Shown: positions 1 to 5,953 of the stretch, in pieces | Numbering within the stretch: the stretch's first letter is position 1 | Layout of the letters: the number at the start of each line of letters is the position of its first letter | Source: Cytophagales bacterium | GTDB taxonomy: Bacteria; Bacteroidota; Bacteroidia; Cytophagales; Amoebophilaceae | Assembly (NCBI GenBank): GCA_022360235.1 | Contig: JAKSDE010000347.1 | Span: forward strand, 1-5,953 | Direction of reading: 5' to 3' | Length of the DNA: 5,953 bases | The notes under the pieces: model-generated | What the model saw: the letters and a program-made list of their open reading frames with translations, nothing else | Databases searched by the model: none | Told to the model about the DNA's origin: nothing | Program-made: the position numbers and the translations under genes

Positions 1-3000
1 AGAAGGAAGGAAAAGGAAGGGACGCTAAGGGGTTTGAGGGAAACCCAGCAAAAACTCGTTCACGACATTAGAGCTACTGCTAGGGAAAAGGCTTTGTTGG
101 AAGAGCTAAAGTCTTTTTTGGAAATGTGCAAGTCTCCTTTAGACGATATGAAACTTTTTTTAAAATATATATATCCTTCTTTGGTAAATATAAAGTATTC
201 TTTGGCAGAGATAAATCCTTCCTTGGTAAATATAAAGTCTTCTTTGCCAATGATAAAGTCTTCTTTGTCAATAATAAATTCTTCTTCGGAAGAGATAAAG
301 GGTCCTTCTTATAATATAAAGTTCTCTTTGCAAGAGGCAAATTCTTCTCCGGAAGAGATCGATTCTTCTTTGAAAGAGATCAATTCTTCTTTGCTAAGAA
401 TAAATTCTTCTTTTCCGAGGATAGCGTCTTATTTGGAAAGTTTGGAAGGGGTAGCGTCTTCTTTGGAAGAGATAAATTCTTCTTTCGAAAACTGGGAAGA
501 GATAGAGTCTTTTTTGGAAAACTTGGGAGGGGTAGCGTCTTCTTTGGAAATGATAAAGTCTTCTTCAGAAAGGTTGCGAAAGATAAGGTTTTCTTTGCGA
601 ACAAAAGAGCCTTCTTTGAGAGAGATACATTCTTCTTTGCTAAGGATAGCGCCTTGTTTGGAAAGTTTGGAAGGAATAGCGTCTTCTTTGGAAATGAGCA
701 AGCCTTCTTTGGAAAGTTTGGAAGGGATAGCGTCTTCTTTGCGTGGGATAAAGTCTTCTTTGCGAGAGATAAAGTTTTCTTTGCGAGAGATAGAGCCTTC
801 TTTGGAAGAGGTAAAGTCTTCTTTGGAAAGTTTGGAAAAAATAGCCCAAGCGCTCGAGATAGAAGCAGATCGTGTATGGCAACAAGAATTAGAAGAAGAA
901 CTGCAGTCTATCACTGCCCGTTTCTTATGCGACTATCCGAAAAAACTACCGCTACCAGATAGACAAAAATTCAGACAAACCATTGGCCCCATTTTAAAGA
1001 CGAAATTACCCAAAGCAGCAAGTTCGCTACAACATGCTGTAGTGCAGTATTTTGAAAACGGAGGTTCGTTTTATCCAGTTATTCTACAAAACTGTGACGT
1101 CGCGGATTGGATCAAAGAATCTTTGGTGCTTGATATCACCCAGGGTGCCCTGGCCAATGGGAATGAGGGAGTACTCGAGTTTCAAGAACAGTGGCAGGCA
1201 GTGTCCCGGACTTATGAGGATCCCGAAGTAGAAAAGCTACTTTGGGCTTTAAAAGAGAAGCAACACACCCACTCGCTTGACCTGCTTGCTATTTGTGAAG
1301 TGCTTGAATTTTTGCCTGCAGACAGTAAGAAAGCCCTCAACCTACTACACAGCCAGGATCATGCGTGGTTGCCTGCATTAAAGTCAGCTTGGCTACAGCC
1401 TCGCTTACAAGCTTTAACCCACACTTTTTCAGCTATCGAACTCAGCCAGCTAAGCAACGCTATAGCGCATTTAGCTTGGAACGCTGAGCTCATCACGCAT
1501 TTTTTAGCAGGGATGGAAGCTGAAAAGGACTTCAGTACCATCAAAAACTTTTTGACCTGGGTAGCCAACCCTACGATTCCAAAAACAGCGCTGCTAACCG
1601 CCTTCCAGAGCGAACCACTTTATCAAGGCGCCAGCGTTGTGAAAGAATGGACACATTCCATCGCCTGTTTTTTATTAACGACTAAATTAGAGAAGCTTTT
1701 CCCCGACCATGTTCCCCCCATTCAACAGCAACTCGCTGCACTCCTAAGATATCCCTGCTCCTATGAATCGCTAGACGCCTTGTTAGAAGCCCTGCTGCGA
1801 AAAAAAGCGAGAGGCCCTCCTACTGCTAGTTGCGCGCAGCAGTTGAAGGAAGCCTTGGACATACTTTGTGAGTACAGGCTAGAGGAAGCAGCATGTACCC
1901 GAGCCTTTAAGGTATTCAAAGAATACCCCTCAGAAGACTGGATAGAGGAGATACACCAGCTGGCGATTTCGAATACTTTTCAGTCTTCCCACCAACGCAG
2001 TGTAGAGGAGATCGTAGAATGGATCGCCACAAAATCTCCAGAAGCCTTTTTTGCCAGTGACAGCAAGGCCCTCCAGAGAAGTTATCAAGCGGTGATGGCT
2101 GCTTATAACACCCCCTCTAAGGTATTGAAATTGGTTTCTAAAGTACCGGAATCAGCTTCTGAGGTACTAGAATCAGCAGCTAAACCCATTAGTCACTGGG
2201 AAAAGGCAGACATTAAAAGATGGGCTACATGCGTCAAAGAGCAAGCTGAAAACCCTACCACCCCACCGGTAACACAACAGGAGATGGTGGCAGTGATCAA
2301 GCGTGCGGTGGAGTTGCACAACGGTTTTTCCCCCCGGGCGACGCAGCTATTGGCGGTCTTAAGCCTGCTGAATCCTACCAGCCACACAGGGCGCCTAGCG
2401 CAAGTCAATACCGGAGAAGGGAAGTCGGCCATTGTCGCCATGTTGGCGGCCATCCACGCCTTACAAGGCAAGAAGGTAGACGTGGTGACGAGTTCTACCG
2501 AGTTATCTATTCCTGAAGTAAAAAAGCAGACCGATTTTTTCGCGCTGTTCGATCTGACAGTAGGCGAAAACAGTAACTACTTCGCAAAACGAAATGTATA
2601 CCAAAGAGCTATTGTATATGGCACCGCAGGTGAATTTCAGGGAGATATCTTAAGGGATGAGTTTTCAGGGGAAAACTTCAGAGGTGATCGTGGTTTTGGG
2701 GTAGTCCTTGTCGATGAGGTAGACGATATGTTGTTTGATAAACGCGCTTATAGAATACTTCTTGCTAGCCAGATGCCAGCGATGAATCACCTAGAGATCG
2801 TTTTAGCCACTGTTTGGAGTCAGGTGAACACCATGGCGCGACACCTGATAGAGAAAGAAGGTCAAACTTTTTGTGTGACCGAAGATTTTCAAGTAGATGG
2901 CGAAAAGATCACCTTGTTTTCGGACAACGATCTATGCGACTGTTTACTACCCGTTGACGATAAGGAATCCTTCATCAAAGCCAAGACGCAAGAACACTTA

Positions 3001-5953
3001 GAAAATCTTCTTAGAAAGCTTAGCCCTGAAGAGCGAGCAGCATGGCAAAAGTACAGAACATTCAACGCGCGCCTTTCAAAGCTAAGCCAAGAAATAGGGA
3101 ATCTGGACCAAGAAATAGCGAATCTAGACCAAGAAATAGCAGATCTGGATCAAGAAATAGCGGATCTGAGCCAAGAAATAGCGAAAAAACGCCAAGAAAA
3201 ATACAAAAGAGCACACTCTATTTTTGGGCTGTGCCCAGAAATAGCGAATCTGAGCCAAGAAACATACAAATCACCCTTTATTGCTACAAGAGAAGAGAGG
3301 AAAAAACGCCAAAAGGAAGAGGAAAAACGCCAAAAAGAAGAAGAAAGAGGCCAAAAAGCAGAAGCAAAACGCCAAAAAGAAGAAGAATGCAAGCAACTCG
3401 CTCATCAATCGCAAGAAGCCTGGGGTCAAAAATACCCCATACTAGAAATCCCCAACCATCTTCGTGAATTTGCCCTTCAACAAATTCCCTATTGGATTCA
3501 AAGCGCTCTACATGCCCAATTCCTCTATCAAAAAGAAGTGCATTACGATGTCCAAGAGGGTGAAATTGTGCCCATTGACTATGCTAATACAGGCGTATTG
3601 CAAAACAACATGGTATGGAGTGATGGTCTAGCGCAATTTTTACAAATCAAAGAAGGTCTCAAAATCACGCCTGAGCGTGTTTCTACGAACTACCTATCGA
3701 GCGTTGGTTTTTTCAAAAGGTATGGTTCTTCTATTTATGGTTTAACTGGCACTTTAGGTAACCCCACCACACAATCTTTCTTCAAAGAGATGTATGGCAC
3801 CGACCTTGTTTTCATCCCTCCTTATAAGCATAGCGTGATTGTCGGGAATGAAAGATCACCCTATTTCTGCAAAGAACTCCCTGCCCTTGTGGTTCCCACC
3901 AAAGAAGGGTGGTACCAAGCCATTTGTGAGACTGTGCTGAGCAAAGCCAGGAACGACCGCGCTGTGTTGGTGATCTGCCAACACATCAATCAAGTCAAGC
4001 ATCTGTCCCAACAGTTGCAGGAGCAATATGAAGCTGATCGTGTCCTTGGCCCAGATAAAATATTTACCTACACCGGTCAGGAGCCCTTTACAAAAACCAT
4101 TGTAGGTGCGCGTCAAGTGATCATTGCGACGAATATAGCGGGTCGTGGCACCGACCTGACCCCCACGGATTGGGTAGAACAGAATGGGGGGATGCATGTG
4201 TGCCTTACTTTTTTGCCCAAGAATTACCGGGTTGAATTACAGAATGCCGGCCGAACTGCCCGTCAGGGTAGGCGAGGAAGTGCCCAGTTGGTGCTTCACG
4301 ATCCCTCCAGTAGCAGCATCACAGCGCTCAAAGCCCTTCGTGATGCCAAGGAGGCTGCTGAGATCACAAGCGCCAAAAAAGATGTCACCAAGATCCTGTT
4401 TCAAGATCGTTTGTTCAATCAATTTTCCGATCTAGTAGCGTATCTCCCCCCTCAGATGCATAAATGTGAAAAAATACAAGAAATCGAACGCCTAGAAAAA
4501 GCCTGGGAGGCGCATGTCCAAGAAGCCTTGGCAGCTGATCGGGTATCGGCTGCATTCAAAGCGCATTTGGCTGCTGAGAGTCAAAAAATGCTCGATAATG
4601 TCCTGGAGACTTACTGGAAGGATTCTTCAGAAGCAGAGCGCGCCAAGGCTAGACCCACCCTAGAGAAGGCTATTAGAGATAGTGTCATTCCCCAAAAAGT
4701 AAAAAAAGAAGACTTTCTACCACAGTATAAAGCCGATGTGGTTGACCAATTTTGTCAGGCCTGGCAAGGTGAAGTATCTAGTGAGGTGCTGGAGTATTTT
4801 CGTGCCATAAACCCTTTTATGCCCAAAGGGGAGAAGTTGGGGCGTCATGAAAAGGCAGCCGCAGAAGAGCGCTGGGGCTTTTGGCTCGCAAAAGTGTTAC
4901 GTGAACAAACCCTAGAGGACGAGCAAGCCGTGCTGGCACAGTTTAAAGCCTTCGCTACCGATATTATATCGGATGCCCAATCTGACCAATTAGTACAGAA
5001 CCCCTATTTCTACATACAAAAAGGCAATGAATGCGTAGCGAAAGGGGACTATACAGCAGCGGTCAGATGGTATGATAAGGCCATTGCCCGTGATTCGGAC
5101 TTCAGTGTCAATGCCCACTACAACAAAGCGCGTGCCTTGCTCCTGGGCGACGATAAAGGTAACCAAGAAATAGCCAAACGTGAATTGCAAGCCGCCAAAG
5201 ACTTACTCGAAACATTTTATAAACCCACCCTATTGAGTTTTCATGCTTTGGTCAGTCAAACAGGGGAGGGGGCCCTCCTGTCTGAGCACGTGCAACACCA
5301 ACTTGATATACTTACCCAACAAGAGAATCATATAGAGGCAGCTATCCAGGTAATCAACGGGGCCCAGCACAATGGCCGGGGGGTAGAATTAAGCGACAAA
5401 AGCTTAGAAGCAGTCTTTCATGATGCAGAACGAGATCACCAGCCAGCGATCGATGAATCCCGTGTGAATGGTTTGTCGCACCTGTTTACGCTTACTGAAA
5501 GGCCCCCCAAACGGCCTTGGTGGCAAGCTTGGGTTGTGGCAGTGCTTGGCGTTGTCCAAGTAGCAGCCGGGGTCCTGATCACAGCCTGTACAGCAGGTAC
5601 GTTCGGTACTGGTCTTATCAAAGAAGGGGTATCAGATATCATCACTGCTGTCAAATCAGCCTTTGGCGGTAAATTTAGTTGGGAAGAGTGGAAGCTGCAG
5701 AAAGCCATCCGCCTTGCGATATGCATTGTATCAGCCGGTTGGGACTTAGTCAAAAAAGGGATTAAAACGATCGGGGAAAGCATCAAACAAGGAGTTAAAG
5801 AGGTCGGTAGAACCGTCAGAAACCTGGGTAGCCTTGGTAGCGAGCTAGGGATAAAAGGCCTTGAAGCTGCCAAAAAACAGGTGGGTCTTGCCTTTGGCAA
5901 AGGCCTTCTCAAAGAAGGTTTGACTGCGATAGTCAATTATGGAGTAGACCATC
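1..5953 (+). CDS. Giant SecA-like ATPase with repeat, coiled-coil, TPR and hydrophobic C-terminal regions (partial, both ends missing)
   Basis: One frame runs from the first to the last base without a stop, giving at least 1,984 residues. The order is a heptad-type repeat (residues 38-282), an unrecognised helical region (283-762), SecA-type NBD1 (763-930), a coiled-coil insert (about 1028-1129), SecA-type NBD2 (1181-1436), charged helices (1437-1666), TPR (1667-1739) and a hydrophobic, glycine-rich C-terminal part (1841 on). Walker A (K808, S809), Walker B (D905, E906), the TGT motif (1249-1251), AGRGTD (1380-1385) and the arginines of motif VI (R1418, R1421) are all kept, so ATP hydrolysis is likely. 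Bacterial SecA is about 800-900 residues and ends in helical scaffold, wing and zinc-binding tail parts that I cannot find here, so this is not the housekeeping translocase and no symbol is given. The start lies upstream, and in-frame ATGs such as that at 124 are internal. Substrate and role are unknown; a host-directed effector is an inference. Confidence 0.95.
112..846 (+). repeat. Tandem 21-nt/30-nt repeat tract encoding 32 heptad or decad units
   Basis: Residues 38-282 divide exactly into 32 units: 25 of seven residues (consensus S-S-L-x-E-I-K, usually tct-tct-ttg-x-gag-ata-aag) and seven of ten residues (type S-L-E-S-L-E-G-I-A with one flanking residue). Leu at position 3 and Ile at position 6 give the 3-4 spacing of coiled-coil a and d positions. 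The ten-residue units add a three-residue step, which coiled-coil work calls a stammer. Eleven prolines fall in the 32 units, six of them at unit position 1, so one unbroken coiled coil is unlikely; a string of short helices fits better. Decads occur only from unit 16 on, and the first half is more degenerate. The block is AT-rich (17 of 60 bases are G or C at 181-240). It probably serves as a spacer or binding surface. Confidence 0.9.
433..741 (+). repeat. Three near-identical 33-nt copies of the decad-plus-heptad junction
   Basis: The 33 bases at 433-465, 658-690 and 709-741 each encode L-E-S-L-E-G-(V/I)-A-S-S-L. The copy at 709 differs from each of the other two at one base only: 451 in the first and 675 in the second. 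They lie inside the larger repeat tract and are far more alike than most units. This points to recent duplication or gene conversion of a decad plus the start of the next heptad. A shorter direct copy of 15 bases lies at 757-771 and 778-792. Confidence 0.9.
847..2286 (+). other. Unrecognised helix-rich region between the repeats and the ATPase core
   Basis: About 480 residues (283-762) continue the same reading frame, and I recognise no family in them. The composition is that of a soluble, mostly helical protein: many Leu, Ala, Glu and Gln, scattered Trp and Cys, and no long hydrophobic stretch. It opens with a very acidic helix (E-L-E-E-E-L near residue 297). Several Leu-rich helical stretches with roughly regular spacing (for example around residues 480-500 and 583-600) could form a helical-repeat fold, but I cannot align repeats by eye. 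Base composition changes clearly from the AT-rich repeat upstream. It comes directly before the Q-like motif of the ATPase, so it occupies the place of an N-terminal regulatory or substrate-binding domain that ordinary SecA lacks. That role is inferred from position only. Confidence 0.6.
2116..2178 (+). repeat. Three-unit 21-nt micro-repeat (S-x-V-x-x-S-A heptads)
   Basis: Three consecutive 21-base units encode S-K-V-L-K-L-V, S-K-V-P-E-S-A and S-E-V-L-E-S-A, with shared codons for Ser-Lys/Glu-Val and Glu-Ser-Ala. The next residues (A-K-P-I) may be a decayed fourth unit. The tract sits about 50 residues before the SecA-like ATPase and may form a flexible or amphipathic linker. Confidence 0.6.
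2287..2790 (+). other. SecA-type nucleotide-binding domain 1 (DEAD-like, Walker A and B)
   Basis: This domain, residues 763-930 of the large protein, follows the motif order of SecA. F-S-P-R-A-T-Q-L-L (776-784) matches the region with the adenine-contacting Gln. V-N-T-G-E-G-K-S (802-809) is Walker A in the SecA form TGEGK, with Ser in place of the usual Thr. V-V-T-S-S-T-E-L-S matches the SecA stretch VVTVNDYLA. T-V-G-E-N followed by Y-G-T-A-G-E-F-Q-G-D-I-L-R-D matches the TVG and YGTNNEYGFDYLRD region. V-L-V-D-E-V-D-D-M-L-F-D (902-913) is Walker B with D905 and E906. The usual SecA continuation IDEARTPLIISG is missing and diverges directly after L-F-D. Nucleotide binding is well supported; protein translocation is not shown. 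Confidence 0.94.
3082..3186 (+). repeat. Five-unit 21-nt repeat encoding LDQEIAD coiled-coil heptads
   Basis: Five perfectly phased units (residues 1028-1062) read L-S-Q-E-I-G-N, L-D-Q-E-I-A-N, L-D-Q-E-I-A-D twice and L-S-Q-E-I-A-K. Leu and Ile alternate with 4-3 spacing, which is ideal for a coiled coil, and no proline interrupts it. A detached copy, E-I-A-N-L-S-Q-E at 3238-3261, follows 17 codons later with nearly the same bases, as if the tract had been split by an insertion. The unit is unlike the N-terminal S-S-L-x-E-I-K unit, so the two tracts appear to have expanded independently. It may act as an arm or a dimer contact between the two ATPase halves. Confidence 0.9.
3304..3387 (+). repeat. 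Four-unit 21-nt repeat encoding KRQKEEE charged helix
   Basis: Four 21-base units (residues 1102-1129) read K-R-Q-K-E-E-E, the same again, R-G-Q-K-A-E-A, and K-R-Q-K-E-E-E. Basic and acidic residues alternate in blocks at i to i+4 spacing, the pattern of stable single alpha-helices. There is no hydrophobic seam, so this is a rigid charged helix rather than a coiled coil. It continues the arm begun by the LDQEIAD heptads. The DNA is rich in A and the third unit has decayed. Confidence 0.88.
3541..4308 (+). other. SecA-type nucleotide-binding domain 2 (helicase motifs IV-VI)
   Basis: Residues 1181-1436 line up with the second ATPase domain of SecA. H-Y-D-V-Q-E-G-E-I-V-P-I-D matches the strand leading to the SecA HTGR motif, here A-N-T-G-V, so the motif's Arg is lost. 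W-S-D-G-L (1206-1210) with K-E-G (1217-1219) matches the SecA signature WSDGLHQ...KEG. Y-G-L-T-G-T-L (1246-1252) matches the MTGTA motif. A-V-L-V-I-C-Q-H-I-N matches the strand before the two-helicase interface. I-I-A-T-N-I-A-G-R-G-T-D-L (1374-1386) is motif V. G-G-M-H-V and A-G-R-T-A-R-Q-G (1416-1423) form motif VI with both arginines R1418 and R1421. The ATP-hydrolysis machinery therefore looks intact, and this is the clearest proof of SecA ancestry. Confidence 0.95.
4309..4998 (+). other. Charged helical region in place of the SecA scaffold, wing and tail domains
   Basis: Residues 1437-1666 are rich in Ala, Glu, Lys and Gln and look helical (for example K-I-Q-E-I-E-R-L-E-K-A-W-E, residues 1492-1504). 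In SecA the ATPase core is followed by the long scaffold helix with a characteristic R-K-x-L-L-x-Y-D-D-V type motif, the wing domain, and a Cys-rich zinc-binding tail. None of these is visible: no YDDV and no Cys cluster. Proteins that keep the motor but lose these parts would not be expected to work with SecYEG in the usual way. The helices could still play a structural role like the scaffold helix; sequence alone does not decide. Confidence 0.6.
4999..5217 (+). other. TPR motif pair (one clear, one weak)
   Basis: Residues 1667-1700 fit the 34-residue tetratricopeptide pattern: N-P-Y-F-Y at the start, the turn K-G-D-Y-T-A-A, then V-R-W-Y-D-K-A-I-A-R-D-S-D where the consensus has A-I-x-x-Y-x-K-A-L-x-L-D-P. 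Residues 1703-1739 (V-N-A-H-Y-N-K-A-R-A-L-L-L, then A-K-R-E-L-Q-A-A-K-D-L-L) look like a second, weaker unit with a longer turn. TPRs bind short peptides or helices of partner proteins. A single pair is small for a stand-alone binding groove, so neighbouring helices may complete it. Confidence 0.75.
5218..5520 (+). other. Linker between TPR and hydrophobic segment, no recognised domain
   Basis: Residues 1740-1840 are polar and helical (for example E-H-V-Q-H-Q-L-D-I-L-T-Q-Q), with a glycine-containing stretch (N-G-A-Q-H-N-G-R-G) and a basic, proline-rich end, R-P-P-K-R-P-W-W, directly before the hydrophobic segment. I recognise no family here. The basic end could fix the orientation or membrane contact of the segment that follows. 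Confidence 0.5.
5521..5619 (+). other. Long uncharged hydrophobic segment, candidate membrane-inserting helix or hairpin
   Basis: Residues 1841-1873 contain no charged residue. They run from W-Q-A-W-V-V-A-V-L-G-V-V through A-A-G-V-L-I-T-A to the Gly/Thr-rich end G-T-F-G-T-G-L-I. The length is enough for one transmembrane helix. Tryptophans at the start and basic residues just upstream fit an interfacial boundary. Small residues (Gly, Ala, Thr) in the second half resemble segments that pack or insert reversibly. It could instead be a buried helix of a globular domain. It is the only clear membrane-type segment in the 1,984 residues seen. Confidence 0.6.
5620..5953 (+). other. Glycine-rich amphipathic C-terminal module, open at the window edge
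   Basis: Residues 1874-1984 begin E-G-V-S-D-I-I-T-A-V-K-S-A-F, then F-S-W-E-E-W-K-L-Q-K-A-I, a second short hydrophobic stretch, A-I-R-L-A-I-C-I-V-S-A-G-W, and a run of helices with Gly and Lys on one face (G-I-K-T-I-G-E-S-I-K-Q-G-V-K-E-V-G). The net charge of the later part is positive. From memory, a stretch like EGVSDII...FSW...QKAI appears near the C-terminus of other giant proteins from intracellular symbionts and of some animal proteins; I could not verify this here. The pattern fits membrane-surface binding or pore-type helices. No stop codon is reached. Confidence 0.55.

Larger units (their letters stand above)
2791..3540 (+). other. Replacement or enlarged preprotein-crosslinking region carrying coiled-coil and charged tracts
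   Basis: In bacterial SecA the preprotein-crosslinking domain lies between the DEVD motif and the WSDGL region and binds the client polypeptide. Here that interval is about 275 residues from Walker B to the first NBD2 landmark, clearly longer than in ordinary SecA as I recall it. It contains a normal-looking helical stretch (931-1027), the LDQEIAD heptads, a short interruption, the KRQKEEE tract and a return to globular sequence (I-P-N-H-L-R-E-F-A onward, about residue 1150). I see no convincing preprotein-crosslinking domain signature, so it may be lost or heavily diverged. If the ATPase moves like SecA, this insert would be the part shifted by the nucleotide cycle; that is inference. Confidence 0.65.

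Noticed and set aside
124..126. In-frame ATG as the gene start
   Set aside because: The frame is open upstream to the window edge, the ATG lies inside the first repeat unit, and no purine-rich ribosome-binding site is placed convincingly before it.
112..846. CRISPR array
   Set aside because: The repeats are contiguous with no unique spacers, are imperfect, and keep codon phase in a long reading frame.
429..914. 161-residue reading frame on the - strand
   Set aside because: It lies wholly over the 21-base repeat tract, its product is a low-complexity S-K-E-D repeat, and the + strand frame is continuous through it with clear domains on the same protein. It is a by-product of repeat phase.
3042..3467. 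141-residue + strand frame rich in P-R-N-S-x-S and K-T-P-K-R-R
   Set aside because: It is a frame-shifted reading of the LDQEIAD and KRQKEEE repeats; the in-frame product links NBD1 to NBD2 without a break.
2287..4308. Housekeeping secA
   Set aside because: The motor motifs match, but the crosslinking interval is altered, HTGR reads ANTGV, scaffold/wing/tail parts are not visible, and large unrelated regions flank it on both sides.
2287..4308. DEAD-box RNA helicase or other superfamily 2 helicase
   Set aside because: TGEGKS, WSDGL with KEG, LTGT and TNIAGRGTD are SecA-specific forms; the DEAD-box SAT and HRIGR motifs are absent.
5161..5181. Possible further copy of the LDQEIAD repeat (N-Q-E-I-A-K) in the TPR region
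   Set aside because: Only about 12 bases agree (ccaagaaatagc) and the stretch fits the second TPR; chance or shared codon preference explains it.
5436..5936. 166-residue reading frame on the - strand
   Set aside because: It is antisense to the C-terminal module. The product is rich in Pro, Ser and Arg with no domain pattern, while the + frame shows ordered hydrophobic and amphipathic segments.

Overview
The whole 5,953-base window lies inside one enormous open reading frame on the + strand, in the frame that starts at base 1. I translated all 1,984 complete codons and found no stop. Neither the start nor the stop codon is present, so the protein is longer than 1,984 residues. No intergenic DNA, RNA gene, promoter or terminator is visible. 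Residue numbers below count from base 1 and are not those of the full protein.

Layout: (a) bases 1-111, a charged helical lead-in. (b) Bases 112-846, a tract of 32 tandem units, 25 of seven residues and 7 of ten, with consensus S-S-L-x-E-I-K. (c) Bases 847-2286, about 480 residues of helix-rich sequence that I do not recognise, with a three-unit heptad micro-repeat near its end. (d) Bases 2287-2790, a SecA-type first nucleotide-binding domain with Walker A TGEGKS and Walker B VLVDEVD. (e) Bases 2791-3540, the place where SecA carries its preprotein-crosslinking domain; here it holds a coiled-coil insert (LDQEIAD repeats) and a highly charged KRQKEEE tract. (f) Bases 3541-4308, the second SecA ATPase domain with WSDGL, LTGT, ATNIAGRGTDL and GRTARQG. 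(g) Bases 4309-4998, charged helices with no recognisable SecA scaffold or C-terminal domain. (h) Bases 4999-5217, one good and one weak TPR. (i) Bases 5521-5953, a long uncharged hydrophobic segment followed by glycine-rich amphipathic helices, still open at the window edge.

The ATPase motifs are complete, so the protein probably hydrolyses ATP. The rest of its architecture is unlike housekeeping SecA. A reasonable inference is a very large, possibly secreted or membrane-associated ATPase in which the repeats and TPR bind partners and the C-terminal part meets a membrane. The substrate and role cannot be read from the sequence. An intronless frame this long, low-complexity expansions and TPR fused to a SecA-like motor suggest a host-associated or intracellular bacterium; from memory, giant SecA-like proteins occur in amoeba and arthropod symbionts. 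SecA-like genes are also, from memory, known in some animal genomes, so a large single exon is not formally excluded. The lineage stays unresolved.
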